Below the pieces are notes generated by a model. It made no database searches, was not told the DNA's origin, and saw only the letters and a program-made list of their open reading frames with translations. Positions 56,444 through 64,000 of a DNA stretch of 64,000 nt are shown here, one piece after another. Both the position numbers and the translations under genes were made by a program. The first letter of the stretch is position 1. Every line of letters starts with the position of its first letter. This stretch comes from Streptomyces apocyni (GTDB lineage: Bacteria; Actinomycetota; Actinomycetes; Streptomycetales; Streptomycetaceae): the NCBI RefSeq assembly GCF_009739465.1, contig NZ_WHOM01000072.1:221310-285309 (forward strand). Reading direction: 5' to 3'.

Positions 56444-56527
56444 CCGGGACGGGTGTCAAGGGTGGAGCGACAGCGGAATCGGCGCAGCCGACGCGACCAA
56501 AGGGAGCGCCCTTGACACCCGGCCCGG
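56444..56527. repeat. 19-bp inverted repeat enclosing a 46-bp core
   Basis: Arms 56444-56462 and 56509-56527 match as inverted repeats except for one base, including GGGTGTCAAGGG/CCCTTGACACCC. The core contains a TCGGC/GCCGA hairpin. It adjoins the repeat array and could be a mobile or RNA element; no protein is coded. Confidence 0.6.
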
Positions 56528-56676
56528 CCCCGCCACCATCCGACGAACCGGGCGGCCACCGGCGCCCAACGCGGCACTGGCCCACCACAACGCAGCCCCG
56601 CCCCACCCCACCCCGCCCCACCAACGCCGGCGCGCGGCCGCGCCACCACACTCGGCATCGGCACGCGGTGGGACCG

Positions 56677-56986
56677 TCAGGCGCGATCGCGCTCGGGGCC
56701 GCCGGAGGAACCGCTCGGCGGGGTTCGGAGCCCGAAGTGCAGCAGGACCCTGATCAGGGCGATCGCTCCGCCGGGGCCGAGGAGAAGTGGCGAGGAGAAG
56801 TAGAGCCAGAGCACCGCCGTTCCCCGCTCCGCGGACGTAGGCCGCGGCAATGATCACGGCGCCCGCCCCGGCTGGGCTACCGGTCGTCACCAGGCCGAAT
56901 CTTCCCTTTCCGGCGAACAGGAACGGGAGCCACAGCCAGGTCAGCAGCACCGCGAGAATGACGACGAGTCCCAGGGTCACGATCAT
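56677..56986 (-). pseudogene. Small membrane protein gene with one-base frameshift
   Basis: From ATG 56986 the frame starts as a membrane protein ('MIVTLGLVVILAVLLTWLWL', 'GRFGLVTTGSPAGAGAVIIA') and then turns into low-complexity sequence running into the repeat region. Removing one G from the GGGG run at 56822-56825 continues as 'GTAVLWLYFSSPLLLGPGG' and 'IRVLLHFGLRTPPSG', ending at a TGA (56677-56679), about 102 residues with two helices. So either a frameshift mutation or an assembly error. Confidence 0.45.
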
Positions 56987-57013
56987 GCGCGCGGAGCCTC
57001 CCCGGTGGCCGAC

Positions 57014-57274
57014 TTACGGAGATTCCATGTTCTTCATTCTTCGTATCGCCTGCTTGAGCCTCAGCGAGGAAAGGAAGAGGCCTGGGCCCAACACGAGCCC
57101 GGCGAACTCTGCCTCGTTGAGCGAGTACGGCCACGGCGTCAAGGCCACAACGACGCCCAGGAGCAACGCAGATGTCGAAATCACAGCTGCCGTTCGAGGG
57201 TTCTTCGGCTTCGAATACGCCAGCAGAGTCCAGCCCACCCAGAGCACCAGCGCCATCATCGGGATGAGGATCAT
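57014..57274 (-). CDS. Small membrane protein, unknown function
   Basis: An 86-residue protein with two or three membrane helices (about residues 2-20, 31-48 and 56-70) and a basic C-terminus 'RLKQAIRRMKNMESP'. It precedes the frameshifted membrane gene by 27 bp in the same direction. Family unknown. Confidence 0.6.
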   Translation of the reverse strand: MILIPMMALVLWVGWTLLAYSKPKNPRTAAVISTSALLLGVVVALTPWPYSLNEAEFAGLVLGPGLFLSSLRLKQAIRRMKNMESP

Positions 57275-57360
57275 GTGTCAGTTCGTTCGCTTCAATTCGG
57301 GCCGATGGCAGGCCAGTTTGAGTGCTCGGAGCATCGCCGCCACCAGTCCAGCCGCCGCGC

Positions 57361-57408
57361 CGCGACCCGCTCCGCGACCCACTCCGCGACCCACTCCGCG
57401 ACCCGCTC
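57361..57408. repeat. Four 12-bp tandem repeats
   Basis: Four near-identical copies of CGCGACCC[AG]CTC upstream of the small membrane protein gene, in non-coding sequence. Confidence 0.7.
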
Positions 57409-57467
57409 CGGGAACCAGTCGTCGGGGATTCAGTGGGGGGCATCCCGCTTTGGCGACGGGCCCTCGC

Positions 57468-58238
57468 TCAGGCTGGCGCCGTCTTCGGGTTGAAGCCGAA
57501 GGGGAGTTCCAGGCGGTGGGTGGTCATCAGGGGCTCGTCGCACAGGATGTCCGCCGTCGGGCCGTCCGCCGCGATGGTGCCCTCGCTGAGGATCAGGGAG
57601 CGGGGGCAGAGTTCGAGGGCGTAGGGGAGGTCGTGGGTGACCATCAGGACGGTGATGTCCAGGGAGCGCAGGATGTCGGCCAGTTCGCGGCGGGATGCCG
57701 GGTCCAGGTTGGAGGAGGGTTCGTCCAGGACGAGGATCTCCGGCTCCATGGCGAGGACCGTCGCCACGGCCACGCGGCGGCGCTGGCCGAAGGAGAGGTG
57801 ATGTGGGGGGCGGTCGGCGAACGCCTCCATGCCGACCAGGGACAGGGCGTACTCGACGCGGGCCTCCAGGGCGGGGCCACGTAGTCCGGCCGCCGCCGGG
57901 CCGAACGCCACGTCCTCGCGGACCGTTGGCATGAAGAGCTGGTCGTCGGGGTCCTGGAAAACGATGCCGACTCGGCGGCGGATCTCGGCGAGGTGGGCTT
58001 TGCCTACCGGGAGTCCGGCCACCGTGACCGATCCGGCTCCGGCCGTCAGGATGCCGTTCAGGTGCAGGACCAGGGTGGTCTTGCCCGCGCCGTTGGGGCC
58101 GAGCAGGGCCACCCGCTCGCCGCGCCGCACAGTGAAGTCGACGCCGAACAGGGCCTGGTGGCCATCCGGGTACGCGTAGGCGAGGCCGGAGACCTCGAGA
58201 GAGAGCTCGAGGGAGGCGGGAGGGGGCGAGTCGGTCAT
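57468..58238 (-). CDS. nikO: ECF-type Ni/Co transporter ATPase (CbiO/NikO)
   Basis: A 256-residue ATP-binding subunit. Walker A GPNGAGKTT, Q-loop 'GIVFQDPDDQLFMPTVREDV', signature LSFGQRRRVA and Walker B 'ILVLDEPSSNLDP' are typical of energy-coupling-factor ATPases. Its start overlaps cbiQ by ATGA. Nickel rather than cobalt is inferred from the Nur-like site upstream of the operon. The last gene of the transporter operon. Confidence 0.92.
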   Translation of the reverse strand: MTDSPPPASLELSLEVSGLAYAYPDGHQALFGVDFTVRRGERVALLGPNGAGKTTLVLHLNGILTAGAGSVTVAGLPVGKAHLAEIRRRVGIVFQDPDDQLFMPTVREDVAFGPAAAGLRGPALEARVEYALSLVGMEAFADRPPHHLSFGQRRRVAVATVLAMEPEILVLDEPSSNLDPASRRELADILRSLDITVLMVTHDLPYALELCPRSLILSEGTIAADGPTADILCDEPLMTTHRLELPFGFNPKTAPA

Positions 58239-58999
58239 AGCGTGGTCCATCCGAGCAGGCAGATCGGGAGGGCGAGGAGGGGGAGGGTCAGGGCCCGTGA
58301 CCATTGGCGGCGCGTCGCGGTCACCTCGTCGATGACCGGCATCGTGCCCGCGTAGCCTCGGCTGATCATCGCCAGGTGGACCCGCTCGCCACGCTCGTAC
58401 GAGCGGATGAACAGGGCTCCGGCCGTCTTGCCGAGTACGCCCCAGTGCCGTACGCCCTTGGCCTGGAAGCCACGCGACTCGCGGGCGATCCGCATCCGGC
58501 GCATCTCGTCGGCGATCACGTCGCCGTAGCGGATCATGAAGGACGCGATCTGGACGAGGAGTGGCGGCAGTTTGAGGCGCTGGAGGCCGAGGAGGAGTGC
58601 GCGCAGCTCGGTCGTCGAGGCGAGGATCACCGACGCGGCGACGCCGAGTGTGCCCTTGGCCAGGACGTTCCAGGCGCCCCACAGGCCGTTGACGCTGAGG
58701 GAGAGGCCGAGTACGTCGACCCGCTCGCCCTGCGCGACGAACGGCATGAGGACGGCGAAGGCCACGAACGGGACCTCGATCAGCATGCGGCGCAGCACGA
58801 AGAGGGCGGGGAGGCGGGCCACGGCCGCCACCGACGCGAGCAGCACCGCGTAGAGGCCGAACGCCCAGACCGCCTCGCGCGGGGTCGAGACGACCACCAC
58901 GACGAAGCAGAGGACGGCGGCCAGTTTGCAGTGCGGGGGCAGGGCGTGGAGGGGCGTGTGTCCGTGCCGGTAGAGGCGGTGGGCGTGTCCGGCACCCAT
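58235..58999 (-). CDS. nikQ: ECF-type Ni/Co transporter membrane protein (CbiQ/NikQ)
   Basis: A 254-residue transmembrane T-component with five or six helices. Family motifs: 'HALPPHCKLAAVLCFVV' at the start and 'FIRSYERGERVHLAMISRGYAG' with the coupling helix Ala-Arg-Gly near the C-terminus. ATG at 58999 follows the CbiM stop by one base and is preferred over the frame to 59020. Confidence 0.93.
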   Translation of the reverse strand: MGAGHAHRLYRHGHTPLHALPPHCKLAAVLCFVVVVVSTPREAVWAFGLYAVLLASVAAVARLPALFVLRRMLIEVPFVAFAVLMPFVAQGERVDVLGLSLSVNGLWGAWNVLAKGTLGVAASVILASTTELRALLLGLQRLKLPPLLVQIASFMIRYGDVIADEMRRMRIARESRGFQAKGVRHWGVLGKTAGALFIRSYERGERVHLAMISRGYAGTMPVIDEVTATRRQWSRALTLPLLALPICLLGWTTL

Positions 59000-59000
59000 G

Positions 59001-60068
59001 TCAGACGGACTCCGACACATGGCTGTTGTCGGCCGCGGTGGCCGGTGTGTTCGTACGGCGGCTGCGGACCGCCCAGAAGACGCCGCTGCCGAGTGCGAGG
59101 GTCACGCCGACGCCGATCGTTCCCGCGAGGCCCCCGGAGAGCCGCTCGTTGGCGAGGTCCCTGACGCCGTAGTCGGCGAACAGCCAGTCCGCGCCACTGT
59201 GCTCCTCGGCCTGCGAGTCGAAGCCCTTGTCCGCGGCGACCTTCTCCAGGCCGTCGGGGCTGGCCGACGCGTAGAAGCTGACGAATCCGGCGAGGAGGAG
59301 GGAGGCGGCCAGGCCGACGGTCCAGACCTTGAGGGGGGAGCGCGCGGCGACCGGCTCCGGGGTGCTCTCAGGCGCGGCGTCCACCAGTTCGCCGCCGACC
59401 CGCAGCTTGAGCGGCGCGGCCAGGCGGCCCCGAGCCCCGTACACCAGGTCGGGACGGACCGCGATCACGGCGCCGACGGTGAGCGCGGTGATCGCGGCTT
59501 CGCCGACGCCGATCAGGATGTGTACGCCGACCATGGCGGTGAGCATCGTGCCGACCGGCACATCCGTCGTCCCCGCGACGGCGAAGAGGAACGTGAAGGC
59601 GGCGGCGGACGCGGGCACCGAGACCAGCGCGGCGACGAAGGCCGCCACGGTCACCGAGCGGCGGGCGCGCGGCAGGATCTTGACCAGGCCGCGGAAGAGT
59701 ACGTACGCGACGACGACGGTGACGATGCCCATGATCGTGATGTTCACGCCGAGCGCGGTGAGGCCGCCGTCCGCGAAGAGCACGCTCTGCATCAGCAGCA
59801 CCACGGACAACACGAGCACACCCGTATAGGGCCCGACGAGTATCGCGGCCAGCGCACCGCCCAGGAGGTGTCCGCTGGTGCCCGCCGCCACCGGGAAGTT
59901 CAGCATCTGCGCGGCGAAGATGAAGGCGGCGACCAGGCCCGCGAGCGGTGCGGTCCGGTCGTCGAGTTCCCGGCGCGCGCCGCGCAGGCTGACCGCGACG
60001 GCGCCCGCGGCGACGACGGCGGTGGCCACGGACGCGGGCGCGTTGATGAATCCGTCGGGGACGTGCAT
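59001..60068 (-). CDS. nikM: ECF-type Ni/Co transporter substrate protein CbiM with PDGLE domain
   Basis: A 355-residue fusion of CbiM/NikM and a C-terminal PDGLE (NikN/CbiN-like) domain. The N-terminal 'MHVPDGFINAPAS' supplies the metal-chelating His2 motif and residues up to about 220 form the seven-helix S-component; the last part has 'SASPDGLEKVAADKGF' and a final helix. It is the first gene of the operon and has a Nur-like site upstream. It could also transport cobalt. Confidence 0.93.
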   Translation of the reverse strand: MHVPDGFINAPASVATAVVAAGAVAVSLRGARRELDDRTAPLAGLVAAFIFAAQMLNFPVAAGTSGHLLGGALAAILVGPYTGVLVLSVVLLMQSVLFADGGLTALGVNITIMGIVTVVVAYVLFRGLVKILPRARRSVTVAAFVAALVSVPASAAAFTFLFAVAGTTDVPVGTMLTAMVGVHILIGVGEAAITALTVGAVIAVRPDLVYGARGRLAAPLKLRVGGELVDAAPESTPEPVAARSPLKVWTVGLAASLLLAGFVSFYASASPDGLEKVAADKGFDSQAEEHSGADWLFADYGVRDLANERLSGGLAGTIGVGVTLALGSGVFWAVRSRRTNTPATAADNSHVSESV

Positions 60069-60201
60069 GAGCTAGCTCCGGGTTTGGGGGCGGGCGTGGT
60101 GCGGTTCATACGGTTCGTACGGTTCACGCGTGGCTGAGCGGGGAGGGTTAACCACCCAGGCACCTTCGCGGAGATGGTCAGCCGTCTGATGATGGTGCCC
60201 A

Positions 60202-60218
60202 TTGCAAACCATGTGCAA
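60202..60218. promoter_or_regulatory. Nur-box-like site
   Basis: TTGCAA, five bases, GTGCAA fits the described Nur consensus (tTGCaa-N5-ttGCAA) of the nickel-responsive Fur homologue of Streptomyces. It lies 134-150 bases upstream of the CbiM start and 95 before ssgE, so it most likely represses the transporter when nickel is sufficient. Confidence 0.65.
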
Positions 60219-60312
60219 GAGCGCACCGGGCACAAGTACCTACCGAACCATGGGAAATATGGGACATTTGGTAGATAAGGCCGTGCGATCGTCGACCCTG
60301 AGGAGCCCTCCG

Positions 60313-60669
60313 ATGTCTGCTGTCGTCGAGGAACACGCACGGGCCCACATCGTCAGCGACTCCCCTGACGAGCACCGGGCGGTGCCGGTCGACCTGCGCT
60401 ACGACCCGGAATCCGACCCGCGCACGGTCCGGATCAGCTTCCCCGGCTCCACCGACCGCCATGAGTGGGCCTTCACCCGCGAACTCCTGGAACGGGGGCT
60501 CCGGACCCCGGCCCGCAGCGGGGACGTACGGATCTGGCCATGCGGGCGGGTCCAGGCGGTCATGGAGTTGCACTCGCCCCAGGGCGTGGCACTCATCGAG
60601 TTCGACCGCCCGCCCCTGGTGCGGTTCCTGCGCCGGACGTACGCGGCGGGGGCGACCGCCACTCACTGA
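60313..60669 (+). CDS. ssgE: SsgA-like sporulation/cell-division protein
   Basis: A 118-residue SsgA-family protein (SALP). Characteristic stretches: 'VPVDLRYDPESDPRTVRISF', 'WAFTRELLERGLRTPARSGDVRIWP' and 'PLVRFLRRTY'. These actinomycete proteins recruit and time septum and spore-wall machinery; ssgE lies at this genomic position in S. coelicolor and is linked to spore release. ATG at 60313 with AGGAG upstream. Confidence 0.9.
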   Translation: MSAVVEEHARAHIVSDSPDEHRAVPVDLRYDPESDPRTVRISFPGSTDRHEWAFTRELLERGLRTPARSGDVRIWPCGRVQAVMELHSPQGVALIEFDRPPLVRFLRRTYAAGATATH

Positions 60670-60684
60670 CAGCCCGCCACGCAC

Positions 60685-60729
60685 TGAGGGCCCGCGCCGC
60701 CCCCTGGCCGGGGACAACACGGGCCCTCA
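60685..60729. terminator. Bidirectional terminator between ssgE and the MmpL gene
   Basis: Arms 60685-60694 and 60720-60729 pair over 10 bp; a CCCC/GGGG inner helix lies in the loop. Confidence 0.7.
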
Positions 60730-60747
60730 TCACCGTCACACCGTCAC

Positions 60748-63009
60748 TTAGGCGTTGACCAGTTCCTTCTTGTCGTCCTTGTCGTCGGGCTCAGGGCCGG
60801 ACAGCTGCTTCCGCAGCTCCTCGCCCTCCACATCGACGTTCGGCAGCACGCGGTCGAGCCACTTCGGCAGCCACCAGGCCTTGTCGCCGAGCAGCGCGAG
60901 CACCGCCGGGACGATGGCCATCCGCACCACGAACGCGTCGAAGAGGACCGCGATCGCCAGCCCGAAGCCGATCATCGTCACCATCTGGTCGCTGGAACCG
61001 ATGAAGCCGGAGAACACCGCGATCATGATCACGGCGGCGGCCGTGACCACCCGGGCGCCGTGCCGGAAGCCGGTGGAGATCGCCTGCCCCGGCCGCTCCC
61101 CATGGACGTACGCCTCGCGCATCCGGGTGACCAGAAAGACCTCGTAGTCCATCGCGAGGCCGAAGACCACACCCACCATGAAGATCGGCATCATGCTCAT
61201 GATCGGGCCGGGCTGCTCCACACCGAAGAGCGAGCCGAGCCAGCCCCACTGGAAGACCGCGACAACCGCGCCGAGCGCCGCGACGACCGAGAGCAGGAAG
61301 CCGAGCGCCGCCTTGAGCGGCACCAGGATGGACCGGAAGACCACCATCAGCAGGAGGAAGGCGAGGCCCACGACCAGTGCCAGGTACGGCATCAGGGCGT
61401 CGTTCATCCGCTGCGAGAAGTCGATGTTCATCGCGGTGGCGCCGGTGACCAGCACCTGGGCACCACCGGTGTCCGCCTTGATGTCACCGGCCAGGTCGCG
61501 GATGTCGTGGACCAGGTCCTCGGTCTCGGTGGAGCTGGGCTTGGACTCCGGGATGACGGTGATCATCCCGGCGTCGCCCGGCTCGTTGAGCTGCTCCGGC
61601 GGAATGACCGCCGCGACGCCGTCCAGTTCGCCGATGGCGTCCACGGCCTTGTCCACCGCGCCCTTGCCGTCGGCGACACCCTTCACGTCGACGGGCACCA
61701 CCAGCGGGCCGTTGAAGCCCGGGCCGAAACCGTCCGAGAGCAGGTCGTACGCCTTGCGCTGGGTGGTCTTGGTGGACTGCGAGCCGTCGTCGGGCAGGCC
61801 CACCTGCAGCGAGGCGACCGGCACCGCGACAATGCCGAGGCCGATGACACCCGCGAGCAGCACCATGACCGGGCGGCGCAGCACCAGGCCCGCCCAGCGG
61901 GTCCCGGCGTTGGACTTGGCGGCGTCCTTGGCCGCCTCCTCCGCCGTCTGCGTCTCCGCCTTCTCACGCGCCTTGCGGCCGAACACCCGCTTGCCCGCGA
62001 AGCCCAGCAGCGCCGGGATGAGGGTGAGCGCGATCAGTACGGCGATGGAGACGGTGCCCGCGGCGGCGAAGCCCATCTTGCTGAGCATCGGGATGTTGAC
62101 GACCGCCAGGCCGCACAGCGCGATGACCACGGTGAGTCCGGCGAAGACCACCGCGGAACCCGCCGTGCCCACGGCCCGCCCGGCGGCTTCCTCGCGGTCG
62201 TGGCCGTCGGTCAGCTCGGAGCGGTAGCGGGAGACGATGAAGAGCGCGTAGTCGATGCCGACCGCGAGGCCGATCATCGACGCCAGGATGCTGGTCGTCG
62301 TCCCCAGATCCAGGACGTTGGCCAGCGCGGTGATCGACGAGACGCCGATGCCGACACCGATGACCGCGGTGAGGATCGGCATGCCCGCGGCCACCATCGA
62401 ACCGAAGGTGATCAGCAGGACCACCAGGGCGACGGCGATGCCGATGATCTCGGCGGTGCCGGTCTCCGGCTCGACCTGGAGCGCGTCACCGCCGATCTCG
62501 ACCACGAGCCCGGACTTCTTCGCGTCCTCGCCCACATCCTTCAGGGCCTCGCGCGCGTCCTCCTTCAGCTCCATGGCGTTGGCCTTGTAGCTGACCTGGG
62601 TGTACGCGATGGCGCCGTCCTGGCTGACGCCGCTGCCCTCGCTCTTGCCCTCGACGGCGCCCTCGAACGGGTCGGAGACCGAGGCGACCTGGTCCGAGCT
62701 GGACTTCAGCGACTTGAGGGTCTCGTTCACCTCGGCCCTGTGGTCGGCGGAGGTGATCTTCTCGCCCTTGGGGGCCTGGAAGACCATACGGGCGGTGGCT
62801 CCGTCGGCGCTGGCGCCGGGGAACCGCTCGTCGATCAGGTCGAAGGCCTTCTGCGCCTCCGTACCCGGGATGGAGAAGGAACTGTCGGTGGGGGCTGACG
62901 CGGTGGCGGCGCCGAATCCGGCAAAGGCCAGCAGCGCCACCCATATGAGGGCGACAAACCGACGTCGCCTGAAGGCGAGTCGGCCGAGTTTGTAGAGGAA
63001 CGTAGCCAC
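60748..63009 (-). CDS. MMPL/RND-family transporter
   Basis: A 753-residue actinobacterial MmpL-type proton-driven exporter with 12 predicted helices: helix 1 at about 18-38, a porter domain, five helices (about 180-330), a second porter domain and a final group (about 530-690). Conserved patches include 'GLAVGIDYALFIVSRYRSEL' and 'GLAMDYEVFLVTRMREAYVH'. Such proteins export lipids or drugs. A TetR regulator precedes it in the same direction. Confidence 0.94.
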   Translation of the reverse strand: MATFLYKLGRLAFRRRRFVALIWVALLAFAGFGAATASAPTDSSFSIPGTEAQKAFDLIDERFPGASADGATARMVFQAPKGEKITSADHRAEVNETLKSLKSSSDQVASVSDPFEGAVEGKSEGSGVSQDGAIAYTQVSYKANAMELKEDAREALKDVGEDAKKSGLVVEIGGDALQVEPETGTAEIIGIAVALVVLLITFGSMVAAGMPILTAVIGVGIGVSSITALANVLDLGTTTSILASMIGLAVGIDYALFIVSRYRSELTDGHDREEAAGRAVGTAGSAVVFAGLTVVIALCGLAVVNIPMLSKMGFAAAGTVSIAVLIALTLIPALLGFAGKRVFGRKAREKAETQTAEEAAKDAAKSNAGTRWAGLVLRRPVMVLLAGVIGLGIVAVPVASLQVGLPDDGSQSTKTTQRKAYDLLSDGFGPGFNGPLVVPVDVKGVADGKGAVDKAVDAIGELDGVAAVIPPEQLNEPGDAGMITVIPESKPSSTETEDLVHDIRDLAGDIKADTGGAQVLVTGATAMNIDFSQRMNDALMPYLALVVGLAFLLLMVVFRSILVPLKAALGFLLSVVAALGAVVAVFQWGWLGSLFGVEQPGPIMSMMPIFMVGVVFGLAMDYEVFLVTRMREAYVHGERPGQAISTGFRHGARVVTAAAVIMIAVFSGFIGSSDQMVTMIGFGLAIAVLFDAFVVRMAIVPAVLALLGDKAWWLPKWLDRVLPNVDVEGEELRKQLSGPEPDDKDDKKELVNA

Positions 63010-63062
63010 GGTGGGCGCTCTCCCGGTCAGGTCGTAGCTGGTCAGGGCAGGAAACTGTGCTA

Positions 63063-63082
63063 GCCCGGGGAAACCCCCGGGC
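63063..63082 (-). terminator. Hairpin between the TetR and MmpL genes
   Basis: Eight perfect pairs (63063-63070 with 63075-63082) around AAAC, 53 bases upstream of the MmpL start. Confidence 0.55.
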
Positions 63083-63143
63083 CCCCGGAGCCCGACGACG
63101 TGAGCGGTGCGTCAGTTGGAGCTGAGTGGGGCGGGTGGTGCGG

Positions 63144-63227
63144 TCGTACGAGGGTGGTGCAGGTGGTACGGGTGGTGCGGGTGGTGCCCTCGTACGAGGG
63201 TGGTGCAGGTGGTACGGGTGGTGCGGG
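63144..63227. repeat. Two identical 38-bp direct repeats in the TetR-MmpL gap
   Basis: 63144-63181 and 63190-63227 are identical (period 46). Each starts with TCGTACGA and continues with GGTGGT-type G-rich triplets, so the G-rich strand could form a four-stranded structure. No gene covers it. Confidence 0.75.
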
Positions 63228-63232
63228 GGACG

Positions 63233-63823
63233 TCAGACGCCGAGGGCGGGGAGCACCACGGCGTCGATGTAGTCGACGAGGAAGTCCGGGTCGGCTCCTC
63301 GATCCTCGATCAGCTGACGGGCCACGAACGCGCCCACCAGCATGTGCATCACATACTTCAGCGCGGGATGGTCGGCGGCGATCTCGCCCCGGTCCACCGC
63401 CCGCCTCAGCAGCGTGTTCAGTCCGGTCATCTCCGGCTCGAACAAGAGCTCCCGCATCGCCTGGTGGAGATCGGGATTGCCATGCGCGGCCTGAGCGAGC
63501 GCCCGCATCAGCGCGGAGTTCTTCTCCATCTGGCAGCTGTCGCTGCGCGCGACCATCTCGTGAAAGTCGCCGCGCAGGCTGCCGGTGTCGATCTCCGCCA
63601 GGTTGACCGGTTTGTCCTCGCGCAGGGCTCGGACGACCAGCTCCGGCTTGCTCCCCCACTGGCGGTAGAGGGTGGCCTTGCTGGAGTGCGTGCGTGCCGT
63701 GACGGCGTCCATGGTGAGCGCCTCGTAGCCCACTTCACGCACCAGGTCGAGCACGGCCGAATAGATCTCGGCCTCACGCTCGGGCGTGATCCGGGTGCGG
63801 CGCGACATCATGACCATCGTCAA
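63233..63823 (-). CDS. TetR-family regulator, MmpL-linked
   Basis: A 196-residue TetR regulator. The helix-turn-helix 'ALTMDAVTARTHSSKATLYRQWGSKPELV' lies at about residues 35-63, and the C-terminal domain matches TetR C-terminal families seen beside MmpL exporters. Two 15-bp palindromes lie immediately upstream, so it very likely represses itself; the MmpL gene downstream may be co-transcribed with it. Start at 63823 or at the inner ATG (MMSRR). Confidence 0.92.
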   Translation of the reverse strand: MTMVMMSRRTRITPEREAEIYSAVLDLVREVGYEALTMDAVTARTHSSKATLYRQWGSKPELVVRALREDKPVNLAEIDTGSLRGDFHEMVARSDSCQMEKNSALMRALAQAAHGNPDLHQAMRELLFEPEMTGLNTLLRRAVDRGEIAADHPALKYVMHMLVGAFVARQLIEDRGADPDFLVDYIDAVVLPALGV

Positions 63824-63844
63824 ATCTCCGACCCCCCGGTGCGA

Positions 63845-63906
63845 ACGAAACGGTTTCGTACACCACGACGGTACCGAACCCCGGGAGCGAAACGAAACAG
63901 TTTCGT
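63845..63906. promoter_or_regulatory. Two TetR operators
   Basis: ACGAAACGGTTTCGT (63845-63859) and ACGAAACAGTTTCGT (63892-63906) are the same palindrome with one central base changed, 47 bases apart, upstream of the TetR gene. Confidence 0.75.
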
Positions 63907-64000
63907 ACGTGTCCTAGGTCACCCCGCGATCACCCCGCCGTCACCCCGTACCCCGAGTTGCCGGGGCCCGCCCAGCGGAAAAGCATGAGTGAGTGAGCGA

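Larger units (their letters stand above)
55479..56676. other. Non-coding 1.2 kb region with repeat array
   Basis: No convincing gene despite long open frames, which are artefacts of the GC-rich repeats. The array at 55636-56406 and the structured element at 56444-56527 are the main content; between the arms is a gene-free stretch (55834-56210) with a lower-GC hairpin near 55932-55948. Confidence 0.6.

Noticed and set aside
57361..57408. Replication origin or iteron cluster
   Set aside because: Only four 12-bp repeats, no Rep gene, no AT-rich segment.
60069..60300. Cobalamin riboswitch upstream of the CbiM operon
   Set aside because: No B12-box-like or conserved riboswitch core was seen; the Nur-like box explains regulation better.

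Overview
This is a 64 kb chromosomal segment of a Streptomyces species. The GC content is very high, nearly every gene has third-position GC bias, and the gene set (glmU-prs-rplY-pth, ppc, galTEK, ispE-rsmA-rpfB, rsmI/pmt, ssgE) follows the order of the S. coelicolor SCO31xx core region. No rRNA, tRNA, CRISPR array or prophage was seen.

Layout. 0-7 kb: 3' end of a SUKH-4-like gene, a DivIVA/FilP-like coiled-coil protein, a DHA2 drug exporter and a two-gene ABC/FtsX exporter. 7-11.4 kb: housekeeping run glmU, prs, rplY, pth with several strong RNA hairpins in the leaders. 11.3-13.6 kb: DUF397/XRE regulatory pair, small membrane protein and Uma2-like protein. 13.7-18.6 kb: ppc and a desaturase-TetR operon with an operator-like palindrome. 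18.6-22.1 kb: accessory, lower-GC island with a small secreted protein, a VanZ-like membrane protein, small hypothetical genes and a decayed gene cluster. 22-24.5 kb: a VOC-Uma2 fusion gene behind tam, divergent from tamR across a perfect 18-bp operator. 24.4-30 kb: two odd LuxR-type response regulators flanking galTEK, with a 170-bp MITE in between. 30-39.3 kb: two tandem membrane-anchored beta-propeller proteins, an ABC-F ATPase, a serine hydrolase, and an ECF sigma factor coupled to a third membrane beta-propeller. 39.4-47 kb: ispE-rsmA-rpfB-tatD cell-wall/rRNA block, rsmI and pmt. 47-51.7 kb: duplicated penicillin-binding proteins and an EamA transporter. 52-57.4 kb: a frameshifted XRE regulator with a TTA codon, a NUDIX hydrolase, secreted proteins, then 1.2 kb of non-coding inverted repeat array. 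57.5-60.3 kb: an ECF-type Ni/Co transporter with a Nur-box-like site and ssgE. 60.7-64 kb: an MmpL-type transporter and its TetR regulator with two operators.

Working together: glmU, pmt, the two PBPs, rpfB, ssgE and the coiled-coil protein serve cell wall, envelope and division; galTEK feeds the Leloir pathway; ppc and tam act around the TCA cycle. The most unusual observations are the inverted array of 60-75-bp repeats at 55.6-56.4 kb, the VOC-Uma2 fusion, the MITE with CTAG flanks, the mutually exclusive leader hairpins before prs, the tandem leader hairpins before rplY, and two LuxR-type regulators with abnormal receivers. All family assignments are from reading the sequence; no database search was run.
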